Shown piece after piece: positions 15,375-21,781 of a DNA stretch of 23,761 nt. The position numbers and the translations under genes were made by a program. The DNA comes from an uncultured Actinomyces sp. Its GTDB lineage: Bacteria; Actinomycetota; Actinomycetes; Actinomycetales; Actinomycetaceae. The stretch lies in contig CALEXZ010000106.1 in NCBI GenBank assembly GCA_937926195.1, positions 1 through 23,761 of the forward strand. Reading direction: 5' to 3'. The notes below the pieces were generated by a model that had not been told where the DNA came from, did not search any database, and worked only from the letters and a program-made list of their open reading frames with translations. Position 1 is the first letter of the stretch. Each line of letters starts with the position of its first letter.

Positions 15375-16180
15375 CCACCACCCGCACCGAGAGGACCGTC
15401 AACTACGTCGTCCTCATCCTCTTCGCCTTGCAGGCCCTCATCCCCGTCCTGTACGTCATCTTCCTGGCACTGAGCTCGGAGACGATCGGCGACGCCTCGT
15501 GGGGCCACCTGGAGAACTTCGCGACGGCGTGGGAGCAGGGGCACTTCTCCCAGTACATGACCAACTCGGTGCTCGTCGCCGTGCTCGTCGTCTGCCTCGC
15601 CCTCGTGCTGTCGCTCATGAGCGGCTACGTGCTGGGCATCCTGCGTCCCAGGGGCGCCGACCTCATCTTCTACGTCTTCCTCATCGGCATCATGGTGCCC
15701 TCCGAGGCGATCGTGCTGCCCCTGTTCTTCGACATGCGCGACCTCGGACTGACCGACACGATCTGGGCGGTGGCCCTGCCGCAGACGGCGCAGTCGCTGG
15801 CCTTCGGCACCTTCTGGATGCGCGCGTTCTTCCGCGGCGTGGACCCGGCAATCCTTGAGGCCGCCCGCATCGACGGCGCGACGGATGTGAGGATCCTCCT
15901 GTCGATCCTGCTTCCCATCGGCCGGCCCGCCATCGTCACCCAGGTGGTGCTGACCTTCATGTGGACGTGGAACGACTTCCTCATCCCGTTGGTCATGAGC
16001 CCATCGGGGCGGATGCGCACCGCGCCGCTGGGTCTGGCCTTCTTCCAGGGGCAGTACACGCAGGGGACGACGCTGCTCGCCGCGGGCGCCGTGCTCGTGG
16101 CTCTGCCCATGGTGGTCCTGTACCTCGTTCTGCAGAAGCAGTTCATCTCCGGCATGACCGACGGCGCCGTCAAGGGCTGA
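15371..16180 (+). CDS. ABC sugar transporter permease 2 (MalG/UgpE type)
   Basis: A 269-aa inner-membrane permease with six predicted membrane segments. The EAA loop is ILEAARIDGATDVRILLSIL, followed by the typical LPIGRPAI and the FMWTWNDFLIPLV segment characteristic of MalG-type subunits. Starts inside the stop codon of permease 1 (ATGA), so translation is coupled. Last clear gene of the kinase-binding protein-permease operon; a GC-rich hairpin follows directly. Imports the sugar handled by the PfkB kinase and GH4 enzyme, with an ATPase not encoded here. Confidence 0.92.
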   Translation: MTTTRTERTVNYVVLILFALQALIPVLYVIFLALSSETIGDASWGHLENFATAWEQGHFSQYMTNSVLVAVLVVCLALVLSLMSGYVLGILRPRGADLIFYVFLIGIMVPSEAIVLPLFFDMRDLGLTDTIWAVALPQTAQSLAFGTFWMRAFFRGVDPAILEAARIDGATDVRILLSILLPIGRPAIVTQVVLTFMWTWNDFLIPLVMSPSGRMRTAPLGLAFFQGQYTQGTTLLAAGAVLVALPMVVLYLVLQKQFISGMTDGAVKG

Positions 16181-16182
16181 CG

Positions 16183-16209
16183 CCGCCTCCCCACCGGCGG
16201 GGCGGGCGG
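16183..16209 (+). terminator. GC-rich hairpin at the end of the transporter operon
   Basis: CCGCC-t-CCCC pairs with GGGG-cg-GGCGG across a 6-nt loop, 3 nt after the permease stop codon. The stem is imperfect and lacks a U-tract; probable terminator. Confidence 0.45.
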
Positions 16210-16237
16210 GTACGGGAGGGGACGGGATGTCCGGGGC

Positions 16238-16257
16238 GGGCACTGCCCGCAGTGCCC
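16238..16257 (+). other. Perfect 8-bp hairpin in the leader of a tiny ORF
   Basis: GGGCACTG, loop CCCG, CAGTGCCC. It lies 55 bp before a 21-codon ORF with a strong SD. Could be a second terminator of the transporter operon or a structured leader. Confidence 0.4.
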
Positions 16258-16312
16258 TGAGAGAGGAATCGCCGGTACAGGTCCCGTGCCACCTGCACAG
16301 CCGGAGGAGGTC

Positions 16313-16378
16313 GTGGCCGACTACGACTACGTCGCCGCCGGTCCCGAGCTCGGACGCACCGTCCTCGTCACCGTCTGA
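16313..16378 (+). CDS. Possible 21-aa small protein or leader peptide
   Basis: GTG at 16313 starts a 21-codon frame, MADYDYVAAGPELGRTVLVTV, ending in TGA at 16376-16378. GGAGGAGG lies just before the start (5 nt from the first GGAGG). The stop codon is in the loop of a hairpin (CACCGT/ACGGTG, 16369-16384). The peptide is acidic at its N-terminus and matches no family I know. It may be a small gene, a leader peptide whose target is lost, or a remnant of a decayed gene. The rest of 16181-16441 holds only hairpins, including GGGCC-acac-GGCCC at 16418-16431. Confidence 0.3.
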   Translation: MADYDYVAAGPELGRTVLVTV

Positions 16379-16441
16379 ACGGTGCTCACCAGCGAGGCGC
16401 CGACCCCGGGACCGTCTGGGCCACACGGCCCGTGAGCGGCC

Positions 16442-16900
16442 TCAGTCCGCTTCCACGGGGCCGGCGCGGGCGCTCGCGGCAGCGGAGCCCGTGCCTCCGA
16501 GGATCGGCGCGGCGACGCTGACGCTCACCGTCACGTCCTCGCCGTCGACGGTGCAGCCGGTCAGCGTGGCCCCGTTCGCGCGGGCGACCGTCCCGGCGAC
16601 GGCGCACGGATCACCCGGGGCGACGAGCGAGCTCAGGGCCGTCGCCCCGCCCAGTGCCGCCAGGTCCGCGGCCAGGCGCGCCCTGCCTGCCGCCGCCTGG
16701 GCCTGGATGAGGCCAACGACGCCGACGGCGAGGACGAGCAGGACCGCGATGATGGCGAGCGCCATGACGGTCCCTGCCCCGCGCTCAGCCCCACGGCCGT
16801 GGGCACCGGGGAGCGGCTCACCCCTGCGTCCCAGACTCATGGGCCGCTCCAACCGAGGGCCGCGATGGAGCACAACCGAGAGCCTGCGTCCCGGGCTCAT
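16442..16900 (-). CDS. TadE-like protein of the helicase/secretion neighbourhood (Rv3654c type)
   Basis: 152 aa from ATG 16900. A short basic N-tail is followed by ERGAGTV, the prepilin-like entry, and one hydrophobic segment, MALAIIAVLLVLAVGVVGLI; the rest is an Ala-rich exported domain with two Cys. This is the pattern of the actinobacterial TadE-like family found with the DECH helicase and Tad genes. The ATG at 16900 overlaps the TadE stop (ATGA). A second ATG at 16840, in frame, has GGAG 6 nt before it and would give 132 aa; the region between arose by a local duplication. Either start keeps the conserved part. Membrane or cell-surface pilus component; exact role unknown. Confidence 0.75.
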   Translation of the reverse strand: MSPGRRLSVVLHRGPRLERPMSLGRRGEPLPGAHGRGAERGAGTVMALAIIAVLLVLAVGVVGLIQAQAAAGRARLAADLAALGGATALSSLVAPGDPCAVAGTVARANGATLTGCTVDGEDVTVSVSVAAPILGGTGSAAASARAGPVEAD

Positions 16901-16909
16901 GGGCTGCTC
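16823..16909. repeat. 27-bp imperfect direct repeat around the TadE-like start codon
   Basis: 16823-16849 and 16883-16909 match at 24 of 27 positions, exactly 60 bp apart. Each contains an ATGA on the minus strand. The duplication is in frame and creates two alternative start codons. Confidence 0.8.
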
Positions 16910-17304
16910 GGCTCGGTCCAGGCGCAGGCGCGGCTGCGCGCCGTCACCCCGGCGGCACCCAGCGGCCCGGGCACGGCGCGGCTCACACTGACGCAGGTGA
17001 GGTCCCCCTGTGCGGAGACGCTCAGCTCGACACCTCCGGCCGCCTGCGAGGCGATCCCCGCGAGGTCTGTCCGGCCGATGGCGGCGGCTCGCGCCGCCAC
17101 GCGCGCCGCGTCGGTGACACGCAGCTGGGTGACTCCGGCACTCACACCCGACAGGACGAGGAGCAGCACGAGGGCGACCGCCGGCATGGTCACGGCCAGC
17201 TCCGCCGTGACCATGCCGCACTCGGTCTGCCGCGTCGGGACCCCGTCGTGCGCCGCCCGCCGGACCGTCCAGTGCCACCGTGGCCGCTGCCGGTCCCGGC
17301 TCAT
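16897..17304 (-). CDS. TadE-family minor pilin
   Basis: 135 aa. A ~28-residue basic N-tail leads to CGMVTAELAVTMPAVALVLLL, the TadE prepilin-like motif (Gly, then Thr-Ala-Glu) followed by one transmembrane helix; then LRVTDAARVAARAAAIGR, typical of TadE, and a small exported C-terminal domain with two Cys. Starts 3 bp after the DUF4244 gene and ends overlapping the TadE-like gene, so the three form one operon. TadE proteins act in assembly of Flp/Tad pili at the cell surface. No SD is obvious at ATG 17304; coupling to the upstream gene is likely. Confidence 0.85.
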   Translation of the reverse strand: MSRDRQRPRWHWTVRRAAHDGVPTRQTECGMVTAELAVTMPAVALVLLLVLSGVSAGVTQLRVTDAARVAARAAAIGRTDLAGIASQAAGGVELSVSAQGDLTCVSVSRAVPGPLGAAGVTARSRACAWTEPSSP

Positions 17305-17307
17305 GGC

Positions 17308-17610
17308 TCAGCCGATCGACAGGGCGGACTCGATGATGCCCTGGAGGAGCCCGGTGAGGGAGCCGGAACGGATGATGGCGAGCAGCAGCCCGCCGAAGGC
17401 GGCGGCCGCGAGCGTGCCGATCGCGTACTCGGCAGTGGCCATCCCGGCTTCCCCTGCGGGATCGGGGGTGCCGTCCGGCGCGGTGCGAGAGCCGGGGCCC
17501 TCGGTGCCGAGCTGGTGGCTGAGATGTCCGCCGGCCTCGGGGTGGGTCAGCAGCCATGCGGTGCGGACCGCGTCCAGCAGGCCGCGGGTGTGGGCCGTCG
17601 TCGTGGGCAT
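17308..17610 (-). CDS. DUF4244 Flp-like pilin
   Basis: 100 aa. A 55-residue polar N-part is followed by GMATAEYAIGTLAAAAFGG, a Flp-type prepilin motif (Gly before the cut, Glu five residues after it) and one hydrophobic helix ending near the C-terminus. This is the DUF4244 pattern, probably the major pilin subunit. The SD AGGAGGAG lies 3 nt before ATG 17610 and is the best in the window, fitting high expression. First gene of the three-gene pilus operon. Genes for TadA ATPase, TadB and TadC, expected upstream, are absent; an acetyltransferase gene lies there instead. Confidence 0.85.
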   Translation of the reverse strand: MPTTTAHTRGLLDAVRTAWLLTHPEAGGHLSHQLGTEGPGSRTAPDGTPDPAGEAGMATAEYAIGTLAAAAFGGLLLAIIRSGSLTGLLQGIIESALSIG

Positions 17611-17629
17611 GTCTCCTCCTCAGGGTGAG

Positions 17630-17689
17630 GAACGGCGGCCCGTCTCGTTCAGGGCCGGGAGGGCCGCCGTTCGCGGGCGATCTGCCCGC
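17630..17689 (-). terminator. Two hairpins between acetyltransferase and pilin genes
   Basis: First read leftward: GCGGGC/GCCCGC with a 5-nt loop (17673-17689). Then GAACGGCGGCCC with its perfect complement across 19 nt (17630-17672). They may terminate the acetyltransferase transcript or form the 5' leader of the pilin mRNA. No U-tract. Confidence 0.5.
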
Positions 17690-17726
17690 CCCTCAAGAGT
17701 GGTCTGGTCCGTGACGCAGCGCACTC

Positions 17727-18401
17727 TCAGCTCTCATGCCTGTGGACAGGGGTGTCGCGAAGCGTGCCTGTGATGCCCGGGCTGTCGTCAGGGGCTGACG
17801 CGACCGACGAGCCAGGCGAGGCAGGAGCGCAGGACGATCCGGGCTCGGCGGGCTCGGCGCACCCATGAGACGCAGCAGACGAGGCGGGCCGCCGGTAGAC
17901 GAGGTCGCGGTCCTCGTGACCGCCGATGAGGAAGACGTGGTCGCCAACTTCCTCGAAGCCGAAGCGCTGGTAGAAGCGCTGAGCTCCGAAGTTGTTCTCC
18001 CACACGCCCAGCCACAGCACACGGGGCCCTTGTGCCAGCAGCCACTGCATGGCCGCGGTCATGAGGGCGCTGCCGCGGCCGCCGCCTTGGTGCGTGCGCC
18101 TGAGGTAGAGGCGCTTGACCTCGCCGTCGCCGGGGCGCACCTGCTCGTGCTCAAGGTCACAGGGTCCGGCGAGCACGTAGCCGACGACGGTGGTGGCGCC
18201 GTCGATCTCCTCCTCCCCGAGGAGGAAGCGGTGTGCGGGGTCGTCCAGGAGCGCCGTGAACGCGGCCTCGCTGTAGGTCTCATTGAGGAAGGCCCGCAGG
18301 TCCTCGGGGTCGTAGAGGTGTCCGAAGGTCTCGCAGAAGGTATCGACGGACAGCGCCTGGAGCACAGGCAGGTCCTCGCGGGTGGCCGGGCGGATCATCA
18401 T
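17727..18401 (-). CDS. GNAT N-acetyltransferase, PaiA-like
   Basis: 224 aa, cytosolic. MMIRPATREDLPVLQAL begins the GNAT fold; motif A is LRRTHQGGGRGSALM with the acetyl-CoA-binding QGGGRG; motif B region LGVWENNFGAQRFYQRFGF, then GDHVFLIGG. The N-terminal DTFCETFGHLY and the C-terminal part resemble Bacillus PaiA, a spermidine/spermine acetyltransferase; the substrate here is not certain. The fold ends near residue 168; the last ~55 residues are Ser/Ala/Pro-rich and unusual. The frame is open further upstream to 18617, but the family start is at ATG 18401. CACAAT lies exactly 6 nt before it and no SD is seen, so a leaderless mRNA is possible. Confidence 0.85.
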   Translation of the reverse strand: MMIRPATREDLPVLQALSVDTFCETFGHLYDPEDLRAFLNETYSEAAFTALLDDPAHRFLLGEEEIDGATTVVGYVLAGPCDLEHEQVRPGDGEVKRLYLRRTHQGGGRGSALMTAAMQWLLAQGPRVLWLGVWENNFGAQRFYQRFGFEEVGDHVFLIGGHEDRDLVYRRPASSAASHGCAEPAEPGSSCAPASPGSSVASAPDDSPGITGTLRDTPVHRHES

Positions 18402-18454
18402 GGGGTCATTGTGCTCGGGATCGCCCCCGCTCAGCCGGCTCGGCACACCTCGCG

Positions 18455-18573
18455 CGCCCCTCATCACCCCTGCCCTCGTCGGCGTAGCGGCGTGCGCGCA
18501 GGAAGGTCCGCCCCCCGGCCCAGGCGACGAGCTCTTCGTCACTGACGCGGGCGGGCCAGTCCTCATCCGTGAT
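18455..18573 (-). pseudogene. Relic of the 5' end of a SWIM/SNF2-helicase-like gene
   Basis: On the minus strand a frame without a start codon reads ITDEDWPARVSDEELVAW and continues AGGRTFLRARRYADEG. This resembles the N-terminus of actinobacterial SWIM-zinc-finger/SNF2 helicase proteins. A purine-rich GGGGGAG precedes an ATC where ATG would be expected (18571-18573), and an in-frame TAA lies just upstream. After about 40 codons the similarity stops and the acetyltransferase region begins. A start-codon mutation plus 3' deletion would explain it. Family assignment is from memory of the motif. Confidence 0.45.
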
Positions 18574-18663
18574 CTCGCGCGCCGCTCCCCCAGGTTACGG
18601 GGCCCCACCGACAGCAATCCGCTGCCCAGCCGCGGGGCCGCACGCGGGCGGCATCATGGAGCC

Positions 18664-18733
18664 GACGGCGTCACCCGCCCCGCCCGCTCGGCCCGACGGC
18701 GTCGCCCGCCCCGCCCGCTCGGCCCGACGGCGT
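18664..18733. repeat. 31-bp tandem repeat, 2.3 copies
   Basis: 18664-18694 and 18695-18725 differ at one base; a third copy starts at 18726 and breaks off after 8 bases. It lies in the gene-free stretch 18574-18779, which holds nothing else I can name. Confidence 0.85.
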
Positions 18734-18779
18734 TGCGGGTCGCTGCGAAGGCCACCACCGTGCGCCCGGCTCATGCTCC

Positions 18780-19766
18780 TCAGCCGCGGCGGCCGATGAG
18801 GGGCACAAGCACGGGGGTTCGCGCCTTGTACCTCTCGTAGTCCGTGTCTCCGCCCCAGCGCGCATCGGCCTTGCGCTCCAGCAGCGGGATGCCGCTGACG
18901 CGCGTGAGCAGGATGATGACGAATACCGGGGAGAGCACCGCGACCCACTGCGCCCCGCGCAGAGCGGGGGCGGCGATGATGAACACGCCGATCCACAGCA
19001 GGATCTCGCCGAGGTAGTTGGGGTGGCGCGAGATGCTCCACAGCCCGTCGCGGATGAAGCGTCCCGCGTTGGCGGGGTCGGCCTTGAACTTCCACTTGGC
19101 GATGTCGGCCCTGATCTCGATGCCCAGGCCGAGGACCCACAGGCCGTAACCGAACCATCCCGTCCACTCCAGGGCGCCGCCACCGGCGCTGATGACGACC
19201 CAGGCGGCCATGGCGGTGGCACTGATCCACAGGGCCTGGACGGTCCACACGGAGGCGAAGCGCCACAGGTCCGGCGTGATCTCGTCGAAGCGGTCGTCTC
19301 CGCTGAAGCGGCGGATGCGGGCGTAGAGGAAGAGGCCCAGCCGCAGCGCCCAGAGGATGACACACGTGCTGAGCAGCACTGCTCTCGGTCCCGGCTGCGC
19401 ACTGAGCGCGAGGAGCCCGATGGTGATGACGACGTAGGTGAGCGAGCCCGTGAGGTCGAAGTAGCGCTCGGTCTGAGCGAGGTAGGAGATGGCGAAGGCG
19501 ATCCACTGGATGAGCAGGACGACGCCGACCGCGCCGGCGAAGACGGGAACGCCCTCGACCCGAGGCCCGTCGCTGCTGCCTGCCCAGGCGAGAAGGGAGC
19601 CGAGGGCGAGAACGACGACGATGACCGTCAGGGACCGTGCCGAGGGCCTCATTGTCCTGACGGGCCCGGCGTGCTGCTCAGGCTCCGCGGCCAGCTCAGG
19701 CTCCGCGGCCAGCTCCGGCTCCGCGGGCGAGCCCGCGTCGGTGGGGGTCACAGGGGTGGTGGACAT
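18780..19766 (-). CDS. DUF1295 membrane protein (steroid 5-alpha-reductase/ICMT-like fold)
   Basis: 328 aa, integral membrane. About eight hydrophobic segments follow a polar N-tail with a short repeat (EPELAAEPELAAEPEQ). The family core is near the C-terminus: ADIAKWKFKADPANAGRFI, GLWSISRHPNYLGEILLW and the final ERKADARWGGDTDYERYKAR. These are the hallmark residues of DUF1295 proteins, which share a fold with steroid reductases and isoprenylcysteine methyltransferases; the substrate is unknown. GGGAGG lies 8 nt before ATG 19766. It is divergent from the acyl-CoA ligase gene across an AT-rich region with a palindrome, so joint control of lipid-related genes is possible (inference). Confidence 0.85.
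   Translation of the reverse strand: MSTTPVTPTDAGSPAEPELAAEPELAAEPEQHAGPVRTMRPSARSLTVIVVVLALGSLLAWAGSSDGPRVEGVPVFAGAVGVVLLIQWIAFAISYLAQTERYFDLTGSLTYVVITIGLLALSAQPGPRAVLLSTCVILWALRLGLFLYARIRRFSGDDRFDEITPDLWRFASVWTVQALWISATAMAAWVVISAGGGALEWTGWFGYGLWVLGLGIEIRADIAKWKFKADPANAGRFIRDGLWSISRHPNYLGEILLWIGVFIIAAPALRGAQWVAVLSPVFVIILLTRVSGIPLLERKADARWGGDTDYERYKARTPVLVPLIGRRG
19681..19726. repeat. 18-bp tandem repeat coding for the EPELAA repeat
   Basis: Two and a half copies of an 18-bp unit starting GGCTCCGCGG at 19681, 19699 and 19717. It lies in the N-terminal tail of the DUF1295 protein and keeps the frame, so copy number could vary without loss of function. Confidence 0.8.
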
Positions 19767-19810
19767 GGGCGGTTCCTCCCGTCCTCGTGGTCAGGTTCCA
19801 CATCTTCATA

Positions 19811-19829
19811 TAGATTTACCCTAATTCTA
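19811..19829. promoter_or_regulatory. Operator-like palindrome in a divergent promoter region
   Basis: TAGAtTTAcccTAAtTCTA: a 19-bp interrupted palindrome in an AT-rich island between DUF1295 and acyl-CoA ligase genes. Next to it are TTGACG (19831-19836) and CATAAT (19841-19846), possible promoter boxes, though not at standard spacing from each other. The binding protein is unknown; the match to the iron-box (IdeR/DtxR) consensus is only partial. Confidence 0.45.
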
Positions 19830-19897
19830 CTTGACGTTCCCATAATCGGCCTTTGTTTCGGGGCGTCGTTCCCTCCCGGCCGCCACGGAAGGCCCGC

Positions 19898-21736
19898 ATG
19901 AGCAGGACCCCCGCCCTCATCCACCCCGACCCCAGCGACACCGCCCCCGACCTCCTCGCGGCGAGAATCGCCTCGACCCCGCAGGCCATCGCCTTCACCG
20001 TGCTTGCCGAGGGCGCCGACCCCGCCGACCCCGCCGGTTCCTGGAGGCCCGTCACCTACGGCGAGTTCGACCGCCGGGCCACGGCCGTCGCCAAGGGACT
20101 CATCGCCTGCGGCCTCGACGTCGGCGGACGCGTGGCCATTATGAGCGCAACGCGTTACGAGTGGGCCGTCGTCGAGATGGCCACCTGGTACGCGGGCGGC
20201 GTCGTCGTCCCCGTGTACGACACCGCCTCCACCCACCAGGCCGAAGCCGTCGTGGCCGACGCCGCCGTCAGCCTCGCCGTCGGCGGGACCGCCGAGCAGG
20301 CCGCCCTGCTCACTCGGGCCCTCGCCGCCGCCCTGCCCGGCGGGCCCGCGTCGGCCACCTCCGCCGCCCGCAGACGCACGCACTGCCTCGATGAGGACCC
20401 GGGCCTGGACGCGCTGGTCGTCCTGGGGGTGCAGGTCGGCGACGACGAGGTGGCCGCCCGCCGGGCCTCGCGCACGGGCGCCGACCTGGCGACCATCGTC
20501 TACACCTCCGGCACCACCGCCCGCCCCAAGGGCGCCCGCATCAGCCACACCAACCTCGTCGGTCAGGTCAGGAACGTGGCCGCCGCCTACACGCAGGTGG
20601 TTCGCGACGGCGGCAGCACCATCATCTTCCTGCCACTGGCGCATGTGCTCGCACGCGGGCTCCAGCTCGTGTGCCTGGCCAACGGGATGCGCGTGGCGCA
20701 CCTGTCGCGCCCCACGGATGTCCTGCCCGCTATGGGGGCGCTGCACCCGACCTTCCTCGTCGTCGTCCCCCGCGTCCTGGACCGGATCCGTCAGGCGATG
20801 ACCGCGCAGGCCCGCAAGCACCATCTGGGGGCGTTGTGGTCATGGGCACAGACGGTGGCCATCACCCGGGCTCAGCACATGGAGGCCGGCACCCGCCCCG
20901 GGATGCTCCTGCGTCTGGCCCACGCCCTCATCGACCGGACCGTCGGCGCCCGCCTGCGCGCACTCCTGGGCGGTCGCACCGACTACCTGCTGTGCGGCGC
21001 GGCGGCCCTGCCGACGGATCTGGGGCGTCTGTTCCGAGGGCTGGGCGTGCCCGTCATCGAGGGCTACGGGCTGACCGAGACCACGGCCCCGCTCACCGGC
21101 ACCCGCCCCGACGACCTGCTGGCGGGCTGCGTCGGCACCCCGATCCCGGGCACGAGCCTGAGGATCGCCGACGACGGCGAGGTGCAGGCCCGCGGTCTCG
21201 GCGTCATCGACGGCTACCTCCACGAGGAGGACACCCGTCAGGCCTTCACCGAGGACGGATGGTTGCGCACGGGGGACTTCGGGCGACTGGACGAGCGGGG
21301 TCGTCTGTGGCTGGAGGGCCGCACGCGCGACGCCCTGACGACGGCGGGCGGCAAGACCGTCCGTCCGGCGGTCTGGGAGGAGAAGGTGGAACGTGCCGAC
21401 GGCGTGGCCCACGCCGTCCTCGTCGGCGAGGGCCGCCCCTACCTGGCCGTCCTCGTGCTGGTTGACGACGACGGTGCCTGCGCCCGCTCACCCGCCGGTG
21501 CGGGCCGGGGCGCGGGCCTGCGCCGGGTGCGTGACACCGCCGTTGAGGAGGAGGCGCGGCGCGCCGTGGCCGCCGCGAACGCCCTGGTGTCGCGCGCGGA
21601 GCAGGCCAAGCGGGTGGCCGTGGTCGCCGCGGATCTCAGTGCCGGGGGTCCCTTCGTGACGCCGACGCTCAAGCTGCGTCGCGAGGCCCTCATCGATGCC
21701 GCCCAGGAGGTCATTGAGGACCTGTACGCCGCCTGA
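19898..21736 (+). CDS. Long-chain fatty-acid-CoA ligase (AMP-binding family)
   Basis: 612 aa, cytosolic or membrane-associated. Activates a fatty acid as acyl-AMP and then forms acyl-CoA. The ATP-binding motif YTSGTTARPKG is at 202-212, GYGLTET at 389-395, GWLRTGDFG before the hinge, LEGRTRDALTTAGGKTVRP after it, and the catalytic-type Lys592 in TPTLKLRR near the C-terminus. Length is normal for the long-chain family. GGAAGG lies 5 nt before ATG 19898; a TTG at 19853 in frame is less likely. It is alone on the plus strand, divergent from the DUF1295 gene and convergent with the antiporter gene (45-bp gap with no clear terminator). Confidence 0.9.
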   Translation: MSRTPALIHPDPSDTAPDLLAARIASTPQAIAFTVLAEGADPADPAGSWRPVTYGEFDRRATAVAKGLIACGLDVGGRVAIMSATRYEWAVVEMATWYAGGVVVPVYDTASTHQAEAVVADAAVSLAVGGTAEQAALLTRALAAALPGGPASATSAARRRTHCLDEDPGLDALVVLGVQVGDDEVAARRASRTGADLATIVYTSGTTARPKGARISHTNLVGQVRNVAAAYTQVVRDGGSTIIFLPLAHVLARGLQLVCLANGMRVAHLSRPTDVLPAMGALHPTFLVVVPRVLDRIRQAMTAQARKHHLGALWSWAQTVAITRAQHMEAGTRPGMLLRLAHALIDRTVGARLRALLGGRTDYLLCGAAALPTDLGRLFRGLGVPVIEGYGLTETTAPLTGTRPDDLLAGCVGTPIPGTSLRIADDGEVQARGLGVIDGYLHEEDTRQAFTEDGWLRTGDFGRLDERGRLWLEGRTRDALTTAGGKTVRPAVWEEKVERADGVAHAVLVGEGRPYLAVLVLVDDDGACARSPAGAGRGAGLRRVRDTAVEEEARRAVAAANALVSRAEQAKRVAVVAADLSAGGPFVTPTLKLRREALIDAAQEVIEDLYAA

Positions 21737-21781
21737 GCACGCACCCGCGGGGTGTGGCGCCGAGGGCAGACGCAGCCGGAC

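Noticed and set aside
16254..16312. TPP riboswitch (CTGAGA present)
   Set aside because: The rest of the THI-box consensus is absent and no thiamine gene follows.
18664..18733. CRISPR array
   Set aside because: Units are directly adjacent with no spacers and only 2.3 copies.
19811..19829. IdeR/DtxR iron box
   Set aside because: Only about half of the 19 consensus positions match.
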